Shown: positions 8,530 to 18,690 of the stretch, one piece after another
How the letters are laid out: every line of letters starts with the position of its first letter
Position numbering within the stretch: the stretch's first letter is position 1
From: Plantago elongata
Lineage: Eukaryota > Streptophyta > Magnoliopsida > Lamiales > Plantaginaceae
Assembly: GCA_036897095.1 (NCBI GenBank)
Contig: JAYMSP010001671.1
Location: forward strand, 1 to 29,803
DNA: 29,803 bases
Direction: 5' to 3'
Position numbers and translations under genes: made by a program
Notes under the pieces: generated by a model
Database searches by the model: none
The model's input: only the letters and a program-made list of their open reading frames with translations
What the model was told of the DNA's origin: nothing

Positions 8530-9480
8530 TTGTTTGGGCAATCTTGCACCACATTCAATCTCAATGTCAAGACCCTTTTAATTTTTTATTTCAAACCTTC
8601 CTTATTTACATAAACCAAGACATGCATGAGAATGTCAACCCCAACATTCATGCTCTGCAAATTCATTGCCATATTGTATCTATGGTAACATATTGAAAAT
8701 CATAAACGCCATTTTCAAACATTCAATTGTGTACTAATAACGTTAGATTTATTTCCTATAATTATGTGCTTAAATAGAATAGAGAATAAAAAATTATGTT
8801 TATTCAACTTTGGACATTGCAATTTTGCACCAATAAATGTGTACTTTTGGCCAAACAAAAATCTGCAACATATGATTGGAAATCTACAAAGAAGATTGGG
8901 AACTGCTTCAATCTGCAAGGCTGAGACTTCGTGATATGATTAAGGAGGTTTCGAGTGGGCATAGTTTATCAAGCAGACACACATTTGATCCAATGTGTAC
9001 GAAAGATTATGATAGAACAGTACAATAGTGATGCAACGAGCTTCATTCTCACCTTTCATTGTTTTCGTAGTTTCTTACAGAGTTTTCTGATTCAACCACA
9101 CAATCTGTCTTCGGGGGCATACGAAGATTCTTTTACCACTTGGGGCGTTAATTTACCTACTAAAATATCTCTCGTCTCTACCCAAGATCCCAACATCACA
9201 ATTCCCTTTTTGTCTAAATTGCGAAGTAAATATAGGATAATTAAACATAAACACGGTTCAAAAATGGTAAAGTAAAATAATACTAAAGAAATCGACAAAA
9301 ATCATGAAATGAACATTCATATAAATCTTCATAAGAAATGAAGTCATAATTCAATAATAAAAGCTGATAAAACATGAAGTTCAAAATGAAAAATTAGTCT
9401 TGTAGGTAATTGAAATTGAAAAGATAGCAAAAACAAAATGATAAGATAAGTTTAAGATGGACTCTAACAAAACATCAACT
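8530..9480. other. Spacer with short open frames, no recognised gene
   Basis: The open frame at 8955-9275 (106 codons) and the shorter ones at 8499-8696 and 8715-8918 carry no motif that I know. The stretch 8880-9200 is somewhat less AT-rich than the flanks and could be further remains of the degenerate gene at 8147, but nothing in it proves this. Confidence 0.35.
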
Positions 9481-10462
9481 CTTCGATCAAATGGGTGCAA
9501 GGTTTCCCCGCCTTCAAAATCTTGTTACTCGATTCTTGTTTGCCGTATCCAAAAAAAAAAAGTATACCAAATTACATGGATATACTGACTGCAACGAATC
9601 CATTCATGGTCTTCTCATCAATATGTATTCCTCCTTCATCTATAATATAATGAATTGGAAAATTATCATATACCACCCCTACTAGATGACCTCTTCTCAT
9701 GTTAGCCCCTTCTAAATGAACAATTACATTTAGATTCAAATATCTCTTAACAATTATATCAAGAACCTAAAGATCAAATAAAATTTCATTTAGCCAAACA
9801 CAACCCTTCACAAGTTTCAATGCAGTTTGTAAATGTAACCCTAACTTATTACGAATTATATATGTACTCCAAAATTAAAATTACATTTTATAAAATATTC
9901 AACGAACTACTAAATAAAATATTTAAAATAAAAGGAAGTTTGTTAGAAATCCAAAAATAAATAAATTGGAAAGTGACCTGATATGCTTACAAAGCTCCGA
10001 TGCTCCGATGGAGCTTGATATTTCCTACCTTAATTATTTTTTCTCTTTCTTTTATTACTAAAAAAGATTTCAATTTCCTTTCCATTTTTCCTGAAAATTA
10101 TTTATGATTTTATAATTAAGTCGATAAACTAATTCAGAAAATTAAAATTTTATTATCAAAAGTAGAATTATGTATCTCAATTATAAAAAACACCTAGAAT
10201 TTTTTAATTTATAGTATTAGAAAATAAATAAGGCACTCAATAAAACAATGTTAGAAGATAAATAATTTAAGTTGAATTGGGATAATTAAAGATATCTTTT
10301 TAAATTGATAAAATAAGGCAATGTCTGGTATCATTGCTTTAGTCAAAGAGAAAATGGAAAAAACAACCTACATCTTATTGTTGAACTAATATAAACTAAA
10401 GTGTAATTTACACACTTAAGAGGGATACTAAATAAAATGGGCCGGTCTCGCATATGAAATGT

Positions 10463-10508
10463 GAACATTTCCTTGCGGTAGCTACGAACATTTCCTTGCA
10501 GTAGCTAT
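10463..10508 (+). repeat. 23-bp tandem duplication
   Basis: GAACATTTCCTTGCGGTAGC plus TAC (10463-10485) is followed directly by GAACATTTCCTTGCAGTAGC plus TAT (10486-10508). Two substitutions separate the copies, so this is a recent local duplication. Confidence 0.9.
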
Positions 10509-10898
10509 ACTTATCTCCCATGCATGAAGTTGTATTAATTGAAAAAAGACCCCATGGCTAGTTTTTTTATTATGAAATAGCCCCTCTGTCTGCAGTTTGC
10601 CCACGTGGGTGTACAGGCTTTGTTTCATTTTCATCTCGAGGCTAATTTTGATCTAATTATCAGGGTTTATTTTAGTACATTAAAAAACTCTAAATGAATA
10701 ATTCATGTTGAAGCTTAATTATTTGATTGACTGTTTGAAGTAAAACATCTTTTTTGTTCTCGAATAATCCTTAATGGGTTTCGATGGCGATGAAGACTAT
10801 ATTGTTCGTCACCGTGATTCTATATAACAGTAAAAGGAACACTCCAAAATCCCAGATAGTTGAAGCATTTTATGTAGCCATTCAACAGGTAGTATGGA

Positions 10899-11180
10899 TT
10901 TCTTGATCTCAATGGTGAGAAGGGACGGGGTGAAGTGGAGGGGATCTGACAAATACTCTCTAAGCAGGACAACTATATGTATTTGATCTTCTTTCTACTT
11001 TCTTCATCTATACCGAGTCTTGGGGGGGCTATCTGGGTGAGATCTGTCTTTGATCTTCTATCTACTTTCTTGATCTCAATGGTAAGATGGGACGGGGGCG
11101 CGGGGAGGATGTCTGGTAGATAATTATTTGATCTTCTCTCTACTTTCTTCATCCATTACGGGTCGCCTGGGGGAGTGTAT
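10899..11180 (+). repeat. Diverged direct repeat block, CT- and G-rich
   Basis: TTTCTTGATCTCAATGGTGA then AGGGACGGGG occurs at 10899, and TTTCTTGATCTCAATGGTAA then ATGGGACGGGG at 11066. Between and after them, TTTGATCTTC followed by TCTACTTTCTTCATC recurs near 10981, 11049 and 11128, each time before a G-rich patch (CTTGGGGGGGCT, GCCTGGGGGAGT). The block looks like an array of about two units of 165 bp with a nested shorter unit. No transposon family is recognised. Confidence 0.7.
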
Positions 11181-12132
11181 GTTTGTAGAATAATACTTTT
11201 TGTGTCTTAGGTGGTGTGGCAAATACCACTGTGGGGTTTGAAAAAATAATCGTAACATTTGAAATTATATTTGTATAATAATCTTTGTATGTGTACGTGT
11301 GATTGGTGAACATATACGATTATGGGGGTTGTTAATGTGTTGTATACTTTAGTTTGATTTGAGAGATGTAATATTTTTTAAAACATGTATATTATTTTGC
11401 TAACATGTCGATTTTGGTAGGACTTGATACAAGAAGTATATATCAACTCGTTGGGTCCCGAACGAGTTAAATCTAAATTCTACCTCTTTTAAAGTATTTC
11501 AGTCGTGATGAGTCATATTTTAACATTTATTATACTAACTTAAATAAAGACTCAAATGATATAATATTGGATGAAGAAAGCATACCCACTAACACCATGA
11601 CCAACATTGTAAATATAAATCGACTACCTTATTTCCTCGAATGATTTATTTTATCATTCCCTTTCTGTTTATTATTAAAATTATACTATCCGGTGGGTTA
11701 GTACTAATTTAAAAAGAAAAGGTATTCACTTAATTACACTTAAACGTTACAACCACCGGATCCACAACCTTTTGAATTGTTTTAGTTGTATGTTTGGACC
11801 TGGAGCCTCCATGAAAGCGGACCACAACTCAAACTATTTTTTGTTACTACAATTTAGAAAACAAAAATTTGTGTTTAGTAAAGTTTTAAATAATCTATAG
11901 TTAATTTTATATCAGATAAATGAAATTATGACAAGTTGTTCTTATTTTGTAAAAGGAAATATCTTAGCTCAATAAAAGGAATAATTTGTTATTGCTCCTA
12001 ACGAAGGAAAGGAGAAAAATAGATAAGTTATCCTAATTAAGAGAAGGTTAACCTAGGAAATTAAGTTATATTTATTCTCAATATAGATATTTTACATTTA
12101 ATTTAACATTTGATTTTATATTATTATAGTTA

Positions 12133-12471
12133 TACTCCACCCGCCCCGTATAACAAGATACAAATTTTTTCGTTTCGACGCTATTTTAAGGCAATAAATT
12201 ATTTATTGTTATAATATGAATATTAAATTAGTTAGTGGAGTTACTTTTTAAGTATAATATGAATATTAAATTAGTTAGTGAAGTTACTTTTTGAGTATAA
12301 TATGAATATTAAATTAGTTAGTGGATGGTTTAATTAGTGAAATTACTTTTTGAGTATAATATGAATATTAAATTAGTTAGTGGAGATATTTTTGTTATTT
12401 TGTAACGTATCTAATTTCATAGAACATTTATAAAAGGAATACGTATCTTATTATACGAGACATAGGGAATA
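12133..12471. mobile_element. Stowaway MITE enlarged by an internal minisatellite
   Basis: The left end CTCCACCCGCCCCGTATAAC followed by AAGATAC and the right end GTATCTTATTATACGAGACA followed by TAGGGAA are imperfect inverted repeats. They match the CTCCCTCCGTCCC type of Stowaway (Tc1/mariner) end, and each is flanked by the TA expected for this family. Stowaway elements carry no genes and are mobilised by mariner-like transposases elsewhere. This one is about 340 bp long, partly because of the tandem repeat at 12211-12395. Confidence 0.75.
12211..12395 (+). repeat. Minisatellite, 43-bp unit, four copies
   Basis: Units starting ATAATATGAATATTAAATTA begin at 12211, 12254, 12297 and 12356. 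The first three are spaced exactly 43 bp. The third unit is longer by 16 bp because part of it (TTAATTAGTGAAATTAC) is repeated. The copies are almost identical, so the expansion is younger than the transposon's diverged ends. Confidence 0.9.
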
Positions 12472-13424
12472 TTTATTAAAATGTGGGTGCCTATTATTCA
12501 TCCTTATAATATTCACTTACATTATTTAAACACTAAAAATTACGTCACATGCTGCGTGTGTAAAGCGTATTCTGGTATTGTTCTATTGTGTATTAAGTTA
12601 TACTGCCTTTGTGCTGATTTTATCTTCCACATTACTGGACATAAAATTTACAAAGAATAGAGATCAACGAAGAAGGACTTCAAATTCAATCTATGATATA
12701 GTTTTACTTGAGCATATTATCTAATTCAAATCATGAAAGAAGAGAAGAATGAAACTCGAATATGAATTCAAATCCCAACATATTAATCTGTCTCTCTCCT
12801 ATTTGAATTCAATTCGAATATGATAAACTGAATATCGATAAGGTTTTATTCTCGAAAATATTTTTTACCATATAAAAGTGTTAAAAAGTTAAACTTTCAT
12901 TTATATTTTTATTTGGAGTATGAAAATTGCAAAATTTAAAATTGTGAAAATATAATCATGATCGGTCTCTATTTGTAGAAGACGGTTTATTATATTTTTA
13001 TATCTTATATTTGATTATTTCATTCATAAGAAGAATGTTTCTCAATCTAATAGTGTGGAAATTGAATAATATGGATAGAAGGAAGGAGTTGGCGTGCATA
13101 CGTACCAAAGTAGATGAAAGTGGAGGTTTTTGTATGAATTGTATTGAAATTGAAATTAAATTATATCTTCCTCGACGCAACTTTATTTGGTTATCTTACT
13201 ATTTGGAACTACTATATCAACTCGACCATATTATTTTATAATACGATGTCTAATCACATGTGAATTAAATTTCAAATAAATAAAAATGAGATTGGACATG
13301 AAAGCTCATTGCATAAAATAATCAAACTTCCACCAACATTCCGTGAAAGAAAAGTTGTAGTTATCAACCAAACAGGAAAAGCAGAAGTGAATCAATCGCA
13401 AATCAAAAAATCATCATCATCATC
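12472..13424. other. Spacer and promoter region of the hydrolase gene
   Basis: AT-rich DNA with no supported gene. The open frames at 13011-13241 and its antisense partner look like chance. The last 100 bases before 13425 (AAAGAAAAGTTG, then CAAATCAAAAAATCATCATC) resemble a plant leader ending in a CAT repeat just before the start codon. No clear TATA box was seen. Confidence 0.5.
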
Positions 13425-16400
13425 ATGTTTCTAATTTACAAATTAACACCCATAATTTTGGTGATTACTTTGATAATCCACTCCATACCACTAATCTATG
13501 CAAAAACCCATGAAGAATATGCAACAACAGAGATTCTTGAATCATCCCATAACCTAAAAGATTGGCTAGTTTCAGTAAGACGCCAAATTCATGAGAACCC
13601 AGAATTGAGGTTCCAAGAATTCAACACCAGTGCTCTTATTCGCAGTGAACTCGACAAAATTGGCATTTCATATGACTACCCTTTTGCCAAAACGGGCGTG
13701 GTTGCGACAATTGGGTCTGGTTTGGGCCCTGTTGTTGCCTTGCGTGCTGATATCGATGCTCTGCCATTGCAGGTCAGCATTTTACTTTGATGTCTTTGTG
13801 TTTTATTGCTTCGACTGACAGTTGACTTTTAAGGTCTAGTTCGTGTTAGGTGGATAATTCCCAACTAAGATGATGGACTTTAGTGATTGGTACAAAATTA
13901 AAACCTGAGGAAAAATTTAGTCTTTTTTTAACCGGGTGTTGGTTATAATCGTTATCCAAACACTCTATGTTTGGTGTATTGATGAAGAGTACAGAATATC
14001 AAGTGATGAGATACATTTTGTACCTGTAGTTGTGCTGCTCATGACAAGTTGGGATAAATACATTTGGATTCATTTATCAAGTGATGAGATAGGTGTTTTG
14101 AGATTGTAGTTGTAGTTATGATTTTCGGTGTATTGATGGGAATGTAACAGGAGCTGGTTGATTGGGAACATAGGAGCAAAGTGGAAGGGAAGATGCATGG
14201 GTGTGGACATGATGCTCATACATCCATGCTGCTTGGTGCTGCTAAGTTACTTCATGAGAGGAAGGACAAGCTCAAGGTGCGGTCTTTATTGTTTTAGTAA
14301 ATGGTTTTATGGATGGATGTTCATAATCTGGAAGTTCGGGAGTTTATGGAATTTTCTGATTTATGTTCCAATTGCTTTGCTTTTCCGTTTTCCTTTTCCA
14401 AAATTGTAACTATGAAAACTGTATGCATTTCTGCTACTAGCATGTCAGGTCTTGAATATGTGATGGAGCAACTTGTTCAAGTCTGTGGGCATTAGCTTTT
14501 GTTTGTTGTAAACTAAGTGTATGATGCATTGCATTTTAAAATGAGACAACTTATTAAATGCAATATATGCTTGTGGAGTATTCATTGTATTCTATGACGT
14601 GGGATTGTCGGATCGGAATCAAGAAATGTGAAAGAATCTGATCAAAGTCTTTGTTTCATGAATTTAGGAAACAAAAAGAGAAAAACCTACATGTTTCTGC
14701 ATCAAGGGAACTTTTGCTGCTCTTCACACTTACCATTCTCCCCCTTAACTGTTTGATCATATAGTTTTCAACTTTATTGGGCATTAGTTGTACATTTGGT
14801 CGAAGTAATGAAGTAGGCCATATCCATAGGTAGAAGAAAACAGGTCCAGCATTATAACCCTACATGCTATTCAAGTCTGTTGAAGTTTTAAGTTTTAACT
14901 GATTCATGGCTGGATTATATAAACAAAAATTTGAACATGTCAACATCTATGACTGACGAGCAAAGTTATCAGTTCTTTTATTTGATTGTCTTGATGTATT
15001 GCATTCAATGTTGAAGGGGACGGTGAGACTTCTCTTTCAACCTGCTGAGGAGGGAGGGGCTGGCGCATCCTATATGATAAAGGAGGGGGCTCTCGGTAAT
15101 GCTGAAGCAATATTTGGCATGCATATCAGTGCTCAAGTTCCTACAGGAGCCATGTCAAGTTCAGCTGGACCACTTCTAGCTGCAGTGAGCTTCTTCAAGG
15201 CTAAGATAACAGGAAAAGGGGGGCATGCTGCTTCACCGCACAGTACCTTTGATCCAATCCTTGCTGCCTCTTTTGCAATCTTGGCATTGCAACATCTTGT
15301 ATCACGAGAAACAGATCCACTTAGCAGTCAGGCATGTAACCATTGAATTTGTTGGAATTTTGAGTTTGGCTTCTAATTGGAACTCTGCAATTATTCGTAT
15401 AAATATATTCTGACAGAGCACATGGTTATATAGAAGGAAAAATTGCGGAAACAATCTGTGTATCCAAAATTCGCAACTAAGGTGCTATACTATTTTTGGC
15501 ACAAAGGTTGCTAAATAACATACAGTTTTTTTTTTCTTTTTTTTTGGCATTTAACATACTCCAGTAAAATTCTCAGGTCACACGCTTGCATTGAGGCTTT
15601 ATGGCGCATAATGATTGCTTATTTCTGGTGTTAACAGAAAAAAAAAAGATTGCAAGCTTGTAGTCTGAGAATTTGATTGAAATCTTTGTATAGCAAATGC
15701 CAAAAAACGTAGGTTTGATCACTCTCATGTGCCAGAAACATAGTGTAGCACCTTAGCTGCAAAAAATTGGATACTATACTATTGTTTGCACAATTTCCCC
15801 TTCATTATACACACTTATATACTTTCACATCATTATTTTTAATCCTAGTCTGATTGAAATTTTTCCATACGACTTACAGTTTGATGATAACTATATGACT
15901 CATTGTTCCTAGTTTCTTATTTAAATCATGATCAAGTTCATTTAAATAGATGAAAGATGTGGCTGTTCATAATGATAATTGAAAACTTCAGGTGCTTTCT
16001 GTTACTTATGTGCATGGTGGGACTGCATTAAATGTTATTCCCGACCATGTTGAGATAGGGGGAACCTTGAGGAGTCTTACCACGGAAGGCTTGCTTCAAC
16101 TCCAGGCGAGGGTCAAAGAGGTATCTGAATTACATTTTCAGTCTGCAAAATTGACTACAAAATAGACTTGTGATATTCGCGATATATAAGTATGGCAATG
16201 AGAATGTTGCCCTGAGATTATAATAATAAGAAGCCTTCGAAATCAAGGATGCAGAGGTACGATCTCATAGAGCAAATCCTGTTCAAGTAAGGTCGTCATA
16301 ATAATAAGAGTAATTGAAATAAGTTAACTCTTATCATATTATCACTGTCCGTCTGTACATATAAGGAAACTGCTATTTTTGTATCCCTTCAATCTATGGC

Positions 16401-17111
16401 ATGTACATATATCCTATTCCTTTAACTGGGCATGTCATTGAGTTACTTACTTCAGAATGTCTCACCCAAACCTCTATTTGGTTCTTCAATGAGCATCCTG
16501 CACATCTTTAACGTTTGACCCTTATTATGATCACCCGATTTGAAACCTAGAAACTTTGGGATATGCCTACTGATAATGACATTCACGGTACACGAGGCCT
16601 TATGTTCAATCTTGAAAACCATTCACGTGTATCCCTTTAGCCGCTATATGTAATTTTTAATTCATGAGAAAATGTGCACACTTGTGTTTAAATTTTTGTG
16701 AAAGCAGCAATTGATCTTGTGTTAATTTCATAGGTAATTGAAAGGCAGGCAGAGGTACACAGATGTACGGCAGAGGTCGATATGCAACAGGAGGAGTTTC
16801 CTTTTTATCCAGCTACCGTTAATGATGAGAGGTTGGATCAGCATGTTAAGAGGGTCGGCGGCCTTTTGTTAGGCAGTGAGAATGTTAAGATGGCCAAAAA
16901 GATTATGGCAGGAGAGGATTTTGCTTTCTATCAAGAAGTGATACCTGGAGTCATTTTTAACATTGGGATAAGGAACGAGAAAGTAGGATCGGTTCACTCT
17001 CCTCACTCGCCACATTTCTTTCTCGACGAGGATGTTCTGCCAATTGGAGCATCTCTGCATGTTGCTATTGCAGAGTTTTATCTAAGAGATCGCGATCATT
17101 CCAGTTCTTAA
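13425..17111 (+). CDS. IAA-amino acid hydrolase, ILR1-like (M20 metallopeptidase)
   Basis: The model joins 13425-13772, 14151-14276, 15017-15331, 15992-16120 and 16734-17111. Every junction falls between codons, and the product is 431 residues, the usual family length. The family cleaves amino-acid conjugates of indole-3-acetic acid (some members also jasmonate conjugates), releasing free hormone, and acts in the ER. Residues 1-26 form a hydrophobic signal peptide. Family metal ligands are visible: C134 and H136 in HGCGHDAH, E170 in [10 protein letters not shown]194 in GMH and H397 in [14 protein letters not shown] contains the conserved Asp. The C-terminus is RDRDHSSS, with no KDEL/HDEL-like ER-retention tail as found in several relatives. 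Intron 3 seems to start with GC, and a foldback element lies in it. The substrate cannot be told from sequence. Confidence 0.92.
15332..15991 (+). other. Intron with GC-AG borders (ILR1-like intron 3)
   Basis: The family reading ..[16 protein letters not shown] requires exon 3 to end with CAG at 15331 and exon 4 to start GTG at 15992. The intron then begins GCATGT and ends CAG. The nearby GT at 15336 would shift the frame and destroy the conserved [18 protein letters not shown] introns are a known minor class with a strong AG before the GC, as here (CAG|GC). Confidence 0.8.
15424..15813. mobile_element. Foldback (long inverted repeat) MITE inside intron
   Basis: The left arm (about 15424-15594) and right arm (about 15650-15813) are reverse complements with scattered changes. 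Pairs include AAGGTGCTATACTA with TAGTGTAGCACCTTA, TTTTTTGGCATTT with AAATGCCAAAAAA, AAAATTCTCAG with CTGAGAATTT, and GCTTGCA with TGCAAGC. The arms are about 165 bp with a spacer of about 55 bp. Such an RNA would fold into a long hairpin within the pre-mRNA of the hydrolase gene. The transposon family cannot be named, because the outer ends and target duplication are unclear. Confidence 0.75.
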
Positions 17112-18278
17112 CTATGCTAATTCAATCTGTAAGTATTAACTCTTTAAATGCATGTTGATATATAAACTTCCACATGACATTATATCCATTGATAGGATCA
17201 TCCTTTACTGGATCTCTTCTATCTTCTTCTTGTCCTTTTACATTTAAAAAAAAAAAAACAAAAACTTGCCTTTTCTATTTCTTGAGTTTAGGTCTGGAAA
17301 CCTTTGCTTGTAAAACACTCTCAAGGACAGGAAAATACATGGAGATCCATGCTTCTGCTCTACCATAGATTCAATGCACATAAACTATTCATTCATGAAC
17401 TTGCTATGCATAAAAATGAGAATGAAAAACATTATAGGACATTTTTCTGATATTCTGTCTCCAAGATTAGTGGTATCATCATAATAAGTCAAGATCATGT
17501 GAGAAGACTACCTGAAAGAATATCCTTGACCCACAAAAATCCAATAATGATACATCATCTATCTCAAAGCATGTTCTCACATTCCATGGTTTGAGTCTCA
17601 GCCTAATAATGTTCACATTTCCAGCTATAAAGTGAAGCACTAATCCACCAACTTTTCATTCCTCAAATTCATTGATAATAATTTAGAACATTAAATAAAG
17701 TTCTGACACTTGAATATCCAAATAATTTTTGTATCCTCAATCATCTGGAGATTCATATGTAGTAAAACTTTAGTGAGGGAGAACTTCATATATTAATATT
17801 ATTGCATATTTTTAGGCAAAAACCTAAACTAATTGATAAAACATAAAATGTGAGAAAAAAATGTATTTTTAGATGCAAAATGTGTAATTTGTGTGTAAAT
17901 GGAAGTACATTATTTGTGGGTGTGTGATAACTTTTAGTAATGTATGATGTTTGTTGGGACATGAAAGCATGCCAAATGTACGAAATTCTGTGGGACATAG
18001 GGGTTACATTAATACAAGGTGAGACCATAAAATTTTATAAATATAGAGAGATTAAATTTAAATATAGATAGATACATAGTATGTTTTTCAGTCAAGTTTG
18101 GTCTCTTGTAAACTCAGTTTTAAACTTATCTAGTTGTAAAACTGGTTTTGTTGGCACTGATGTCGCTCAGCTAATTGCTTACGTGACACGGCATAAAACC
18201 AGTTTTACATTTGTTAAGTGTAAAAAACATTGTTTTTTAATACTTTTGTATTAAGTCAAACCGGATAAAAATATTACC
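17112..18278. other. 3' flank of hydrolase gene and spacer
   Basis: The 3' UTR probably ends within the first few hundred bases, but no clear polyadenylation signal was chosen. No coding region is supported; the open frames at 17174-17368 and 17786-18028 (minus) look like chance. An inverted repeat lies at 18136-18208. Confidence 0.55.
18136..18208. repeat. Perfect 14-bp inverted repeat, 45-bp loop
   Basis: GTAAAACTGGTTTT (18136-18149) pairs exactly with AAAACCAGTTTTAC (18195-18208). Weaker inverted similarity continues inward (TTGGCAC with GTGACACGGC). It may be a small MITE or a relic of one; no target duplication was found. Confidence 0.75.
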
Positions 18279-18690
18279 TGTTCAATTCACTATTGTGGGA
18301 TCCATCACAATTGTAAAAAAAGAAGTGTTTCAGAGTAGGGTAAATCAAGAACCAGAACCGCAAGTCAAATCTTTTCCTTGATCACCTCAGAAGAATCTCT
18401 CAACCACACTTGAATAATTGAAAGAAGATCATACAATACCTCTTGATTAAGACATGATGCTAATGAACTTTTTCACCAGCTAAAGCAGGTGTATTTAAAA
18501 AGGAATGAACACATCAAAGTAGATCAGCCTAATGGCTAAAAATTCCTATATGGCTGCCTAGTCTTTTTGGGCAGCTACAGTTGCATGGTGCACTTCTTGT
18601 CATTTTCTTGGTTTACACATACATCAATGACTTTGGGAGGTGGAATTGTTTGCTGGGATTGTCCTATGCTGAGTCATTTCCACGCCAACA
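18279..18690. mobile_element. Probable solo LTR, Ty1/copia-like
   Basis: A 412-bp block starts TGTTCAATTC and ends CACGCCAACA, giving TGTT/AACA ends as in plant LTRs. Read on the minus strand it starts TGTTGGCGTGG, a common copia LTR start. It contains TTTTTAAATACACC as a TATA-like string, then T- and C-rich sequence toward the other end. Flanking pentamers are TTACC and AGACC, alike at three of five positions, so any target duplication has decayed. No second LTR or internal coding region is seen, which suggests LTR-LTR recombination. Confidence 0.4.

Larger units (their letters stand above)
9481..12132. other. Long AT-rich intergenic region
   Basis: No gene is supported here. Local features are the 23-bp tandem duplication at 10463-10508, a GC-richer patch of diverged direct repeats at 10899-11180, and an 8-bp inverted pair around 11445-11470 (AACTCGTT and AACGAGTT). 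The remainder is AT-rich DNA. Confidence 0.6.

Noticed and set aside
13011..13241. 76-codon open frame before the hydrolase gene
   Set aside because: AT-rich, no motif, with an equally long antisense frame; no sign of a gene.
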